64,000 bases of DNA from Polytrichum commune (lineage: Eukaryota > Streptophyta > Polytrichopsida > Polytrichales > Polytrichaceae): NCBI GenBank assembly GCA_950295325.1, contig OX485806.1:31622001-31686000 (forward strand). Direction: 5' to 3'. Of this stretch, positions 45,761 through 59,602 are shown piece by piece. Below the pieces are notes generated by a model. The model had not been told where the DNA came from. It saw only the letters and a list, made by a program, of their open reading frames with translations, and did no database searches. The translations under genes and the position numbers were made by a program. The stretch's first letter is position 1. Every line of letters starts with the position of its first letter.

Positions 45761-47328
45761 CGAGTGACCAACTCTCTGTAGCAGGGGTTAGGGTATTTTT
45801 GAATCTACTAATTTGGAGGTGCTAAAACATCTGAATCATTATATTTATGCATCCACCTTTTAGTTAACATCGTCTATTTTAAGGATGATTACAGATTGTA
45901 AGCTTCTTCTTTTTTCTTCTTTTGCTTTCCTTTTAAAAATAGAGAATATTATGTACATACCTGGATGGTGTTGACAACTAAAAGTTTAGAACCATTGCTT
46001 GCTTCCAATTGGTTGTAATTAAAAAAATTATGATCGACATGTGAAAGTGTACTAAAGCTTCTCTGACTCGCACACAAACAGTATGAATGGAGAGGATTCC
46101 TCTCAATGCATAATTCTTTTCAAGCATGTTGCTGATCTGACTCTTTGTGACATAAAAAATTCATCGCATGAATTCAGTAGAATCATTTATGAAAGCGATC
46201 AAAGTGAGTTGGCCCGGGCGCAATAGTAGTGATTCTACGATGATGATCTGCCACGGGTGGATTGCCAAAAGCAGCAGACTTCCGGTTCTAATTGCAGAGA
46301 CACGTCAAACTCAACTAATTGCTGGTCGATCCATTCATGTAACCTGATTATCGCAACTGCCGACTTCCAAAGAACTGGAAGCACAAAATTGTCAAATCAG
46401 AAGATGATGCCAACCGAAATCTCAAAACAAAAACCTGCTCAAGCACATGAGTACACACACCCCCTATTACTAAACTCCAGCTACTCGAATCTTGCAACTG
46501 TAGAACAAGTGGCCAGCCATGGCTGGACTCCGAAACCGGATCCAAGAAGATGCATCTTATAAAGACACCATTTCTGCATACACAACTTGAAACCATGGAA
46601 TTAGGCAGCAGTAGTGCCACTTTTTTGTGAGGTAATCTAAACCAGAAATTTGTGGGCATGAGTTGTAGTGGCTCCCCCATCACCATCCTCCGCCCGCTTG
46701 AAACGTGAGTTTAGCATGCACTGATTACATGACAATGAGCTTTCTGTAAAGTCGACATGCACTTGCTGCAATGCCAAACACACTGCCGCTCAGTCGATTG
46801 GTGGTTGCATGCACACGATGATACTTGCCACCACCAACTTCGCCTCCAGAATCAATCCAATCAACACAGTTACACCACATTCCGTAACATTACTCAAGCC
46901 ATGTGGCTGAGTTTGATTTCTATTTTCAGCATCTGACAGGGGCCTACACCATCTTAGCTCCAAGAGAAGAAACTTAGATAATTGTCGTGGGATGAAATTG
47001 ACTCCGGTATGAATAGTATGAGAAGTATGCATATTGCCGCTATGAATAGCGTTTCCAATGAATAGTGTCGGCAATAGTACTCCATCAAAACTTCCAAGTG
47101 TCAACTTGTGCGTATGAACATCAACGAAATATTACCACTTTGTTCGTGGTGCCCACATAATGAACTTATTGTGTTCTAGGGTTTATTGAATTGACCGAAA
47201 TGGTTGAGTAATGTTATGTTCCAAACCTTAAATCATAATATTTCTTCAACTAAAGCAGCATGTTCACTTCCTAGAGAATCGGGTTAGGTAGATGTAGATG
47301 ATAGACAATCATTTTGAATCTCTAGTCC

Positions 47329-47330
<2 letters not shown>
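45761..47330. other. Upstream region of the pectin methylesterase gene
   Basis: Non-genic. It would contain that gene's promoter; no specific element is identifiable. Confidence 0.4.

Positions 47331-47369
<39 letters not shown>
47331..47369. repeat. (GA)n microsatellite
   Basis: About 19-20 uninterrupted AG dinucleotides. A shorter (GA)n tract lies at about 48278-48300. Confidence 0.95.
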
Positions 47370-47370
<1 letters not shown>

Positions 47371-50300
47371 GCATTTCTTGAATAGATCTAAGCTTATTTT
47401 CAAGCATAAACCTTTCAAAGCACATCCTCTTATTAAGAGGCCAAACCATTCTTCTACATATTTGTGTTCCTTTGTAAAACTTGGGAGGGTGGGTGGGACC
47501 ATCCCTCAAGGCTACATCATTGCATATCTATCATCATGTCCTTGTCACTATTTCATCTTGGAGTATTGTCTAATAATTTAAAGAAAACAACCTTTGAGCA
47601 TTTGCATGTCTAAGGTTTTACTATATGTTGGTATTACATATCCAAGGCTTTCATAGTCAAATTTCAAAAGAAGGCAAAAAGACTAAGTCTAACAATTACC
47701 CCAAGGTTGCCTTATACATCCTCTCATGCTAAGTATCATTACAGAATACCTAGCCATTGTCCACATATTATTTTTGTAAAAAGATGAAAATACAAAACCT
47801 AATGATGCCGTCAAGGTTGTGAAGGGTCTGCCTCACATGTGCCCATGCCACCAACCAAATCCAAAGAGAGGGTTAGTAACGTACACGAGGTGAATAAAAG
47901 CAGAACCCAATCATTATTTATGTCACACAATCATATGAGGCAAACTCGTACATTTTGTATCAATACATACTCAAACCATCCTTGAGTATTATACCTGTTC
48001 TTTAGCCAAATTGTGTGATCGAAGAACGAGGTACACATCCTACGCTTTCCACACTTTCACACAGTTTTATCCTAATCTCAAGAGTTACCAAGGATGTTCT
48101 CTTGTTTCCTTTCACTTAATATATGATTAGGCAACTATCCTTGTCCGTAGATGCCCAGTCTCAGATCTAGGGTGGATATTTGTTAGGTAAAACTTACCTA
48201 ACCCTAAAGTAGTTAAACCTTTGGGTTATTTTTTACCTTCTGTGCGATTTAATTAAGGCATGGTAAAAACTAAGTTGAGAGAGAGAGAGAGAGAGAGAGA
48301 ACTCTGAATAGAAACCAAAGAATGTGGCTCATCTTTCATCCAAGAGTAGAAGAGTTATGAAAACTCATCACAATGTTTCATCTACGAACCTCCACACTAT
48401 CATCCACAACTCTCCATGCCGTTCATGAGTTGATTGGTTATGACTAATAACCAACTTGAGTAGTTGGGATGACAATCGTTGTGCTTAATGATGAGCTTCC
48501 ATGGCTCATGATCATCAACTCTCTCCTCTTGTGGATTATCTAGTCCATAATTATGTGGCACATGAGATGACGTTCCTAGATTGGGAAAGTGGGTGACTTA
48601 CCCATAGCATATCCCTCTCTTTCCCATGCCCTCAATCAAGACCGTCGCTCTTCATGATTAGAGGGTCCAAAGAAAAAGAGCACCAAAATGGTTATGGTCG
48701 AGTTAACCCTCGAGGGCCAGGAGACCTAAGAGGGTTACCTAGTCCATGACGATTTTGAAAGAACTTCAATTTTGCAATGCCAGAAGCAATGCAACCACAA
48801 TTGAAGTGCATCGCTTTCCACCCACTAAGGTAGATGGTATCATTGAGGAAGTGGTAAATCTACCTATGTCCTAGATATTAGGGGAGAGGTGATGAACTTT
48901 AGGGCCTCTTAGTCATAAGCTGGTAATGTGTGCCCACAGGAACCACCCACTGCAAAGCATGTAACTCAGGGGCTCTGAAGTTTCATCAACTGTGTCCCAA
49001 TATCTAGGGCAGAAGTAGATACACCTCTTTCATTGGTTGTAACATCTATGCCAGTCCTAGATATTGGACAGAAGGGGTGCACTTCATGGCCCTTCAAGAC
49101 TTCAGACGAATTACCAATCATTTGGGGGAATCTGTGGAATATTCTCTAACATTTGTAAATAAATTTACCGAAAGATCACAACATGTAACCGGTGGGACTT
49201 GGAAACACTAGGGTTTTGACTGATTATGCCCAAAAATCTTCCTGGACACTGGGATGTAGATCAAATTGTTGTACCTGAGGCAACATACTCTTGTGATTAT
49301 AGTAAATGATTTTCATGATGTATTAACTTGACCTCATACTATGGATTCAACATCACTATGGACTCAAAAATGTCAATGTGGATGTATGGAGAAAACCAAA
49401 ACAAAATTCTTCAATATGAAAAATACTGCAAATTTGTACAAGAATAAGTTGTTGTTGATATCATCATCCAGTTTTGCAGAATATAAGACATGTAATCATC
49501 TATAGGCTAGATTGTTTTTAGGTTGGTAATCTTTATATATAACTTAAAAACTCTAACTTCATATTGATCATCATAGATTTTATTATAGTTGGATTTTATC
49601 TCCTCCACTGTCATGTATAACATGTGTACATTGATGACAATCTTTTATTGCATATTTTGATGACTGTATATTTTGACAATTTTTAAGTACATGAGATTGC
49701 AATTAATCATTGACTCGTTATTGAATATGTGTGGGCGAGGTGCAATACAAGCTTTATATGGGGTCCATATGATGACAATGTTTGTTTGTTAATCACATTA
49801 AAATTTGTGTGCAATGCATGCAAATTTAGGATTGTGACTTAAAGGTTTAGATCATAAGGTCTACTAAGATATGGTTGGAGTTAAATTTCACCTTAAATTT
49901 GTCTCCATCAATGGTTTTAATGTGTTGATTAGAATTCAATTAAACTACACTACTGCTAGGAAAATATTACTCGATAGGCCTTGTTGGAACCTTAATGGGC
50001 GTACACACCTTATTTAGGCATTATAAAAAAGAACCATTGGCAGTTTAAGTACTTACATGGCTCATATCTTCAAAAATACTTGGTTATAGGGATTTAAATG
50101 ATCTTAAATAAATATACATAGTGTTTTGGCACATGAAGGGCATGTTCATCATGAATGTGCTCATAATCTAGCTCACTCAAGTGATATTAATTTTTTTAAG
50201 AGGAATCGAGAATGCAATCTTGATACCAACCTGTCTTTTTGGGATGTCTTTAAATTTAAATTATAATTCGTATTTTATTTCAAAAGTTAACCCATGATAT

Positions 50301-53300
50301 TATTCTCCAAAAATATTTGTTTTCAAGAGATAAGCTCACTTTCAACCAAAACTAAGGTTGTTTGGATGAAGATGTATATAAGTTTGAAAGGTGTTTTCAT
50401 AGGGACCTCAATAACCCCAACCCAAACTTGATATCTTATAGATCTTGGTACTTGTTGAAAGCCTTTAGAATTTCAATAATTCTTCTTAATGCACAAGTAC
50501 AAAAAATATTATTTTATTATGAAATCTTTATTGTATTAAAACTTCCAAATAAAAGATAAATATAAATATGATTTATGTAGTTTTCTCTAAGATAAATATA
50601 AATGCATCAAGACACAATGCAAGTATTTGTATGTATTTCATATTTTAATTGTTTTTTTCTTTATGAACATAGGTTGCATTATTATTTTTAAGTATATTTT
50701 ATTTTAAATAACTTTCATATTATGAAATGAATCATGAAATTTTTCATTGAGGAGTCATAATCTACTTATATGGAAAAAAATTAAATTTAAAAAAAATACA
50801 AAATATGGAGGTAACTTCATCCTCTTTTTTTTTAATAAATGTGTCTTTCATGAACATATTTTTAATTAAATTTGTATAAAAATTTAACTCTTATGAAACC
50901 TTGTGCATACTTGGTTTGTTTGAAAATATGTAATGTGAAACTTAGCTACATTATGAATGTATCATAAATTTTAATCCATAAATTATGTCTCATGTGACAT
51001 CCACAAATATTAGTTGATATCCAATATATTTTTAATACAAATAATGTGAAAAAAATCACTAATATAATAGCCAAAAAAATGATGTAACAATACTAAGACA
51101 AAGAATATGACTTCTCGAGGAATTGTGATTGTCAAACAATATTATTTTACGCCTATCAAGTTTGCATGCCAATTTTTTTATATAACCTATACGAGTAAGT
51201 CATGTATAATTTATTATGAAAAATTTCAATAATGAGTGATAGAGTCCAAAAATAAACTTATAGATGTTACAAGATCTCAATTTTAGGATTTTTTTTTACT
51301 CTTTATTTTATCACATTGAAAATTACATCGTGATGAAGAAGATCTTGTTATTCCACAAATGATGGAGAATGAAGGTGGTTATGAATGGTTGTGTAAACAT
51401 GCATGCAATCAAAAAATTGAAGAAAAGCAAGGCTTTATAGGCTAAAGTTGCAAGGTTGGACAAAAATCAAAACCCAAGGTACACATATGCCCAAACACCA
51501 TTAGTTTGGTCAACTAAGAAGTGAAAATTTATAAATGAAGTGGTATTGGTTATCAACCATATATGGGCTATAGGCCTTCATTTCATTTAAAATCACAGGA
51601 GATAAAGCTAATGTGTTGAAATTGCATAATTACCACAACTTGTTGCATCATATTTGCTGATTGTTATTATATAAACGTTTTACGATGGAGTTTTAGAAAT
51701 AATGTACAAACTGGAAGTGTTATTAAGGCAATTTACATATTGGTGATAAACATGGAAGAAATATCCAAAATGAAAAGATTTGCAGCAATGATGTATAGCA
51801 AGATGGAGTGATATTTATTCGCTATAGCTTTGAAATACAAGTTCAATTCATCATACATTTGGTGGATGAGGAAGCATATTGTGGTCTACTAAGCTAGATG
51901 ATTGTATTTTTAGGAAAGATATATGAAAGACTTGAAGAATAAGTGAAGTAATTGCATTATCCAAAATAATGATGAAGATGGTTTTAAATGACAAGGAATA
52001 TAAACGCATTGAATTGAACTTAAAGAATTGTCTAACATAGCTTGTAAAGAATGATACACATCATTAAAATTTATATGTAAAGATAAAACAAAACACAATG
52101 TTGTTAGAGTGCCATTGATAATGTAACAAAACAAAAATGTCCAATTTAGTAACATACCTTAAATGTCATTTATTTTTAATCATACAATTGTTATCAAATG
52201 TGTTTTTTAATTTTTTAAATTAATACCATTAATTAACATATAATTTATATATAATTTATAATTTATAATTTATATATTCAGTTTTAAAAGTATTTAATTA
52301 AGTGATCATTTTTTAATGATGTTATCAAATATAAAATTATACATAATATTCTTATATCTTTTAGGGGTAACACGTAATTATGCATTGTTTGATGCATCTC
52401 ATGCCTATCACAAATGTTATGCTTGTTGATGACATTTTTTAAATTCGTTTGCTAGAAATATCATTGAAGTATTGAAACTTTCATATTAATAGAGTTTGTA
52501 AAATTTGACGTTTGTGAGTTGATTGATTAACAATCATTGTGTTTGAAGGGCTATCACATTTTTTTTCGGTTCTAAGCATCATGTTTGGTTACGATAAAAG
52601 CATCCCAAACACTTCATTTCCATTATATGTTGTTCAACTTGTAGTAATTGCATCAAATTTATTTTATAAAATTGTTATACCTAATTCATTTTACAATCTC
52701 ATGATATTGATATGGACTTGCCAACCTAAACTAGCACTCATGTTTTATAACATTAAGTTGTAATATTTATCATTATATAGACATTATATTTTTTAAATCA
52801 TATAACATTAAAATTACATGCATCTAAATATAAATGATTTTTAAGGGTATTGTGTTTTGGAAACATAGCTTATTAACCTTTTGGAACTCTAACCAACCAA
52901 TGCATATAATTGGAGGTGGGGGGGGGGTCTATCAAATAAGAAATTAATCCTTCAACTTGATAATAAATAAAATATTGACACGAACTTAAAAATTCAGCAG
53001 CAATGAAAATAACTATGTACAAAAAAATGTGGTAACGTGTGTGGTAAGCATCTTGTACTAATATTATGTTTCATGTTCTTGAAAAAATGGTTGTAAAATT
53101 AAAATTCTTTATTTAAGATATTTTTACAATTAAAATGACAATGTTTTTGCATTTACCTTATTCATAACCGGTCGCTTGTCTGAGAACATTAAACATTCAA
53201 AATTTTACATCTATGGATATATGATATCATTTACAGTCCCCAAATTATGTTTATGAATTGATTGGTTATGGCCGATAACTAAGCGCAAATAAGAAGGTGG

Positions 53301-53770
53301 ATCCACTCTCCTCTTCTTGGTTATCTAAGGTAGAAATACCATAAACCATGAACTACCCTTTACCCGTGCAGTAGACTTCCGTCATAATAGCGAAGTGCCA
53401 TTTTTGAAACCGATAATTGCAAGGTTGGCAGCTTGATATGCGTGTACATTTAGTTTAACCAAATTTAGTCATGTTCAACTACCATCAATCATAGTTTAAT
53501 GTATTCATGAGTTAACCGGTTTAGGTAATGTTATGTGTGCAAATGAGCATTATCGTGTTCGGTTTAAGGAGAATCTAGTGACCGAGTAGGGGGTTTGACA
53601 AACCTTCCACTTTGAAAAATTAAAGTAATTTTTTGTAGGGAATAAAAATATGAAACAACTTGCATTCTTCATGAATCCTTCTCTTCTATCTTTGGAAAAT
53701 TATCTCATGATTTAAAGACCATATCTTCAATACGAATCACCTTATTTTCACGGTTTATGGTATCGCTACC
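47370..53770. other. Long AT-rich stretch without genes
   Basis: No supported coding frame. Contents: three related segments at about 48846-48905, 48970-49022 (inverted) and 49045-49120 with CCTAGATATTRGG and GATGAA(A)CTT, a small foldback plus a direct copy; a CCGGTT-family fragment at about 49165-49250 (CATGTAACCGGT, GAAACACTAGGGTTTTGAC); and a G-run at about 52918-52927. From 50 to 53 kb the sequence is very AT-rich and featureless. Confidence 0.45.
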
Positions 53771-53773
53771 TTA

Positions 53774-54272
53774 GGGCCACTTCACACACGAGACTAAGAG
53801 CCCGTGACCAATACACTTCAAGCACTCTCATTGGTGGAAAAGGCAGAGCCGGTCCAAGTTCGCTTCACACTACACTTGAGGGACCAACGGAGTAAGTGAA
53901 TGCAAGATGGATGTAAAGTTTACATGGATTCCCACATGGCATCGAATGGATCATGTTTCATGGTCACTTAGACTATCATCATAAACCACCTCTTGGAAGT
54001 AGGCCTAACACCAAACTGGCAGACCATGGCATCCCAAATGCTCACAACCGTTGCTTTATTGTAATTTATCATGTGTGAGGACCCGCATGAATAGAAATTC
54101 ATCCAAATAGCATTTGATCGAGGGCCCGGTCACATATGACTTCACACTACACTTGAGGACCCGTGACCACACCACACGATTTTCGAGGTGCCTTGGGACG
54201 GCCTTTGGACACTTTCAGTTGGGCTCTCACAATTTCATGGTCACGGCTCTTGGCTCGTGTATGAAGTGGCCC
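53774..54272. mobile_element. PIF/Harbinger-like MITE upstream of H3 gene 1
   Basis: Inverted ends GGGCCACTTCACACACGAG and (read inwards) GGGCCACTTCATACACGAG continue as AAGAGCC(C)GTGACCA. TTA occurs on both sides (53771-53773 and 54273-54275), matching the TWA target duplication of this superfamily. Length is 499 bp, non-coding. A partial relative is at about 38535-38615. The right end lies 268 bp before the H3 start codon, so it forms part of the upstream region of that gene. Confidence 0.75.
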
Positions 54273-54276
54273 TTAA

Positions 54277-54951
<675 letters not shown>

Positions 54952-54983
54952 GTCTTGCGGCCTTTGGTTACTAATTACCCAAC

Positions 54984-54999
54984 GGTGTTTTATAACACC
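54984..54999 (+). promoter_or_regulatory. Histone-mRNA-type 3' stem-loop, H3 gene 1
   Basis: GGTGTTTTATAACACC forms a 6-bp stem with a TTAT loop, preceded by CCCAAC and followed by ACCATTTT. This has the geometry and flanks of the replication-dependent histone mRNA stem-loop (6-bp stem starting GG and closed by U-A, 4-nt U-rich loop, ACCCA-like 3' flank). It lies 32 nt after the stop. Confidence 0.8.
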
Positions 55000-56548
55000 A
55001 CCATTTTTCTTGAAATGCTAGCACTCTCTTTGTCATCGCGGCTGGATTTTGGATTTTGAGTCTAGCTGTAATTATTTCTGTTCGCTGTCGCATTGACTGG
55101 ATCGCCATTGTACTGCTTTGTATCAGATTGAGGAGAGTATAGTTCTAAATGGCAGTTTTGATGAGGTTTTGTGCCGATCAGATGTACTTGTAAACCTCGA
55201 CAAAGTGTAAGTGGTGTGCAGAATACTCTGATACAGCGGTGATCTCATAGGGTTAGTTGGGAGTGGTTAGGATCAAATTTTCCTGGGTATCTTGAGAAAA
55301 GTTAGCTTCTCAAAGGATGTTTGGGAGGATTGACCGGGACAATTATATCCCTGGGCGATTGATATAGTCTAAATGTATAGTTTGAGGAGGCATTGTGAAA
55401 TACTCTCCTAAACGCTTTCACTCTGAGATTGAATCGCTTTAACTATGTTGGGCCTGAAAAGCTTAGCTTGTGAATGAAAGCGCATTTTGTATTTTCTTTC
55501 TAAGAACAGCGCGGAGCACAAATTCTGCGCATTTTGAAGTAGGCGTGTCTAGTTATGCTCAATGCGCATTCCAACCGCTAGTATAACTTCCTGTGCATTT
55601 GCTGTGGTTTGATGCCATAGATGGCAGCTATTTTCTTCGAAATTGCATAAAAAATCGATTTTATTGCGCTATCATCACCTCAGAAGTGTAACATGTTTTG
55701 GATCGTTCCTTTGTCAGTTGAGCGCAGTACCACACAATTGTATCAATCATGTCAATGGTGGATGGATTGAAGTGGAAACATGCCCCCATTTGTTTCAATC
55801 GGACGTAGAGGCTTCCTGATCCCAAATATGCCTCTAAAAGCTTGTCAGTTCTAGCAGCATCGATTTGTAGTGACGACGTTGCCGACATGTGCAGCCTAAT
55901 AAGCTCCACCCGCATCGCCCAAGTTTTGTTCAGCTATCATTCCACCACTCAACAAAATTGTCTGAAATTCTGGACACAGGAATGTGTTGTTCAAAAAGCT
56001 CTATTCAGGGGTTTTAGTTACACACACTAGATAGTCGAATCGTTAGCATTTCAACGTCTCTCTTGGATTGCACCGTGAACATTGAAAGTAATTAGGGTTT
56101 GCAATGTCACTTGCGAAGCCATGTGAGTTCTGTTAAATTTCAGTTGGTGCAAACAAGATACATTCTTTTTTATATAGTGTTACAAATGTCACCATTTGTC
56201 CTTTTTAAGGCTGGAAATAAATACACATGTCATAGTCTTCTGTTGAAAGGCCATATGCATATCACTGCTTCTGTGCTTGTGGTCTTCACGTTAAGAGCAC
56301 AACAATTAATAGTAGTTATCACATATTTGTATGATTGCAAGGTGCTTGCTACATAGAAGACTTCACCGAGGTCAAAGTAAATACAACTCGCAATAGAAGA
56401 GCTCGAGGCGGCCACACAAGCAATTCAATAGGGAGCCAAGAAGTGGAGCCAAAAGGCGAAACAACAACATGCTAAGCAGCAAGGTGTTCTCTATTGTAAA
56501 TGTTTAGTATTTTGAGTGCTTTGATATATCATGGATTGCTAGGGTAAA
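55000..56548. other. 3' flank of H3 gene 1
   Basis: Positions 55001 to about 55560 align with the flank of gene 3 (63356-64000), including TTGAAATGCTAGCACTCTCTT just after the stem-loop. About 55660-56190 aligns more weakly with 61790-62400 in the second inter-H3 spacer. These show the H3 units arose by tandem duplication. No other gene is present. Confidence 0.65.
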
Positions 56549-56621
56549 GCCCTTGTAGTCCAATGGTTATAATAATTGCCTTCCAAGTCATTGATCGTGG
56601 GTTCCACTCCTAGTAGACACA
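56549..56621 (+). pseudogene. tRNA-Gly(TCC)-like pseudogene, copy 1
   Basis: GTAGTCCAATGGTTATAATAATT and TGCCTTCCAAG match plant tRNA-Gly(TCC), including the anticodon loop CTTCCAA. The acceptor arms (GCCCTTG against TAGACAC) no longer pair, and the T arm is altered (GGGTTCCACTCC). It lies 35 bp upstream of a tRNA-Asn gene. Confidence 0.7.
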
Positions 56622-56656
56622 TTTGAATTTGGAATCATTTCAAATTCAATAAGGAA

Positions 56657-56673
56657 GCTGGAATAGCTCAGTT

Positions 56674-56706
<33 letters not shown>

Positions 56707-56733
56707 GAGGTTCGACCCCCCCTCCTTCTAGCG
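56657..56733 (+). tRNA. tRNA-Asn(GTT), copy 1, with C-run insertion in the T arm
   Basis: GCTGGAATAGCTCAGTTGG, then anticodon loop CTGTTAA and acceptor TTCTAGC with discriminator G. Compared with copies 2 and 3, the T-arm C-run has three extra C (seven instead of four), giving 77 nt instead of 74 and disturbing the T stem. It is probably non-functional unless this is a sequencing error. Confidence 0.8.
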
Positions 56734-56923
56734 AACCTTTTGAATTGGGACACACGACGCCACAATACACATAGTAGACAAACACACTCCAAGCATTTCA
56801 AACGGGACGCAAGGAGAAGTGGAGCCAAAAGGGAAAACAACACTAGCTAAGCAACAAGGTGTTCCCTACTGCAATTGTATGGTATTTTGAGTGCTTTGAT
56901 ACATCATGGGTTGTCAACTCAAA

Positions 56924-56996
56924 GCATTTGTAGTCCAATGGTTACAGTAATTGCCTTTCAAGCCATAGACTTTGGGTTCCATTCCTAGTAGACGCA
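56924..56996 (+). pseudogene. tRNA-Gly-like pseudogene, copy 2
   Basis: Same position relative to tRNA-Asn as copy 1. The anticodon loop now reads CTTTCAA, so the anticodon would be TTC rather than TCC, and the arms pair poorly. Confidence 0.65.
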
Positions 56997-57032
56997 TGAG
57001 AATTTGGAATCATTCCAAATGCATCAAGGGGA

Positions 57033-57106
57033 GCTGGAATAGCTCAGTTGGTTAGAGCGTGTGGTTGTTAACCACAAGGTCGGAGGTTCGACCCCTCCTT
57101 CTAGCG
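57033..57106 (+). tRNA. tRNA-Asn(GTT), copy 2
   Basis: Complete 74-nt cloverleaf sequence: acceptor GCTGGAA/TTCTAGC, D loop TAGCTCAGTTGGTTAGAGCG, anticodon loop TTGTTAA (GTT), T arm GGAGGTTCGACCCCTCC, and discriminator G. The only difference from copy 3 is C to T at loop position 32. CCA is not encoded, as usual in plant nuclear tRNA genes. Confidence 0.95.
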
Positions 57107-57297
57107 AACCTTTTGAATTGCGAGACACAACACCATGATGCACATAATAGCCAAACACACTCCAAGCAATTCAAAAGGGAGGCAAAGAGGAGTGGAGCCA
57201 AAAGGCAAAACAATGACATGCTAAGCAACAAGGTGTTCCCTATTGCAATTGTTTAGTATTTTGAGTGCTTTGATACATCATGAGTTGTCAACTCAAA

Positions 57298-57370
57298 GCA
57301 TTTGTAGTCCCATAGTTACAATAATTGCCTTTCAAGCCATAGACTTTGCATTCCAGTCCTAGTAGACGCA
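57298..57370 (+). pseudogene. tRNA-Gly-like pseudogene, copy 3
   Basis: The most decayed of the three: the D arm reads GTCCCATAGTTAC and the T loop TTGCATTCCAGTCC. It is placed 37 bp upstream of tRNA-Asn copy 3. Confidence 0.6.
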
Positions 57371-57407
57371 TTTCAATTTTTTGCTTCATTTCAAATGCAC
57401 CAAGAAA

Positions 57408-57424
57408 GCTGGAATAGCTCAGTT

Positions 57425-57457
<33 letters not shown>

Positions 57458-57481
57458 GAGGTTCGACCCCTCCTTCTAGCG
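57408..57481 (+). tRNA. tRNA-Asn(GTT), copy 3
   Basis: 74 nt with anticodon loop CTGTTAA and an intact T arm; it matches the plant tRNA-Asn consensus throughout. The three pairs sit in a tandem repeat with a period of about 375 bp (starts at 56657, 57033, 57408). Confidence 0.95.
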
Positions 57482-59600
57482 CACCTTTTAAATTGCGAGA
57501 CACAACACCACAATACACATAATAGCCAAACACACTTGGTGTTGGAAGATTCTCAAGCTTTGCGAGTTACTAAGTTAGAATAATTCATTTCGTTAGAGTG
57601 GTTACAGGAGCGATGGCAACACTTAGCGTTTGGTGGCGAGGCTTGCTGGTTTTGCTAGTTTAGCAATCTATTCTTCAATGTAATTCGGGAAATATTGTCT
57701 CAATTGTTATAACTTTTCGTGTCTTTGTTTCGGAATAAGAACTCAATTGTTGTGATTTTTCAAGTAGTTAAGGGCACCCATGTATTGTGCTGCTCACATT
57801 GATCATGTCAACCCTAGCTCTGCATCCACCATGGTGGTGTAGTTGAATGAATTGAAGCTGGCCTCAAATCAAATTGTCAAGAGAACTTGTGTCTCACACG
57901 TCTCTAGAAGGCATAGTGGCGTTTGGAGCACTACCTCCCAACATTATCTTCTAGTTTTTCTTTATTTATTCGAGGTATGTTCTCTAGATTCTTATAAAAT
58001 GATCAATAATTATCCTAAAGTATTGAACTTCAACCGGTTATTTTTCCAACTCAATTGTATCATCTGTAGCGATATGGGCGAACCAACCCATACACTTGTT
58101 CCTTGTTGGATGCCTAAACCCTTGCCTCCAAGGAACCAATGTACGGGTTGGTTCGCCCTAGCCATATGAAACTAGCAGTCGGTTCTCCTTGTTCATTTTT
58201 TCAAGTTTCAACCCTCGTCTTTGTTGGTGGCTTTCCCTTTTGAAATGAGTGGTTTTGTTGATTGCTAGTTTCTCTCTAGGTTAGTGTGACTCTATTGCTT
58301 GTTGTCTTGTCATGGTTTATGCATGTTTCTTTGCCTTGATATATTGGTGATAATTTCATGTGAGATTGTGTTTTTATTCATGGGATTGCATTGAGTCCCC
58401 CTCGTTGGCCTTCAGACTATGCTTATTTTCATCCTTTTAATTAAATCACGATGAGGTCATTTAGAACAATTTAAAAAAAAAACGGTTTTCAATCACAATG
58501 TCGGAGGCCTGACCCCTCCTTCTAGCAAACCTTGTGAATAACCACAATTGCTTCAACCGTTTATTTCTCAAATTCAACCGGTTCATCCATAACTAACTGC
58601 CGGATCTCCCGGAGCCTTGGTTTAGCTAGCATGCCCTAGCATGTGGGTTAGTTGATTCTCACTCACTCATGTTCTTAGCTAATCCTCCCAACTACATTGA
58701 TATGTCCAATTAGGTTGAACATTGTTATTTCCATATCATTTTATGTTTTTACTCACATGATTAATAAATTCATTTTTAGTGTGGTTGACATATAGATAAG
58801 TAAAAAATAAATAAGAATTTGTGATTTTTTTTTACCTAAATGATTACAGGCGAGTTTCATCACCTAACCTTCACTAACTTGTAAGTTAACTTATTCTATT
58901 AACTGGGTAATGCAAGTGGACCCTTAGAGCTCCTTGCTCTTGGTCTCCCTCCTAAGCCCAACTCAAGTATGGGCCTCTAGGTAACTAAATGCATGTGTAG
59001 TGTATCTCTACTTCAAATGAAATCTTCGCCTTCTAAAAATCAAAGTATTCAATTATATGGGAAGTAGGGCAAGCAACCCCAAATCACTACTTGTCTCAAT
59101 AGGACACCTATATTTGAGTGATGGTGTGTAATTAAACATGGATTTATAATAATCTCGAGTATGGACACGGAAAATATTTTCAAAAAAAATGGACCACGTG
59201 CTTAAAAAATGTCAACCATTCTAGACACAACAATCAACATAATTGAAAGGGGCTTACATGATACTTTACTAAGAAAGAAAACTTTCACTTAGTCATATGA
59301 GCTCCAATTATTACAAGGAAAATGCCTATGACCTCTATTTGGATTCGCTTAACATCTTGCACTACTTACCTAATCGCGTGTTTCATATCTTAAGTATAGG
59401 CTCAGAGAAGTGGGTGGAGAGCTTAAAAGTGTCCGTTTAACGCCAGAGCTTACCTTATGGGACTGTGCATTTGCTTGCAGTTTTTAGGGTTTCGTGGATG
59501 AAAGAGATGAAGTTTAGTGGTGCAATTCCAGTTATCTCTGTTCATCCCTGTTCATCCCTAGGGTTTGCAGACTCGCACATTCAAACTTCAAACTCGGTCT
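57482..59600. other. Spacer between tRNA array and H3 gene 2
   Basis: No gene is seen. CCGGTT-family foldback fragments lie at about 58025-58185 and 58550-58605. A tRNA-Asn 3' half lies at 58491-58527. From about 59460, GTTTTTAGGGTTTCGTGGATG starts a region shared with the upstream sequence of gene 3. Confidence 0.5.
58491..58527 (+). pseudogene. tRNA-Asn 3'-half fragment
   Basis: CACAATGTCGGAGG and GACCCCTCCTTCTAGC match the anticodon-arm-to-acceptor half of the nearby tRNA-Asn genes, with changes in the T loop. The 5' half is absent. Confidence 0.7.
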
Positions 59601-59602
59601 TC

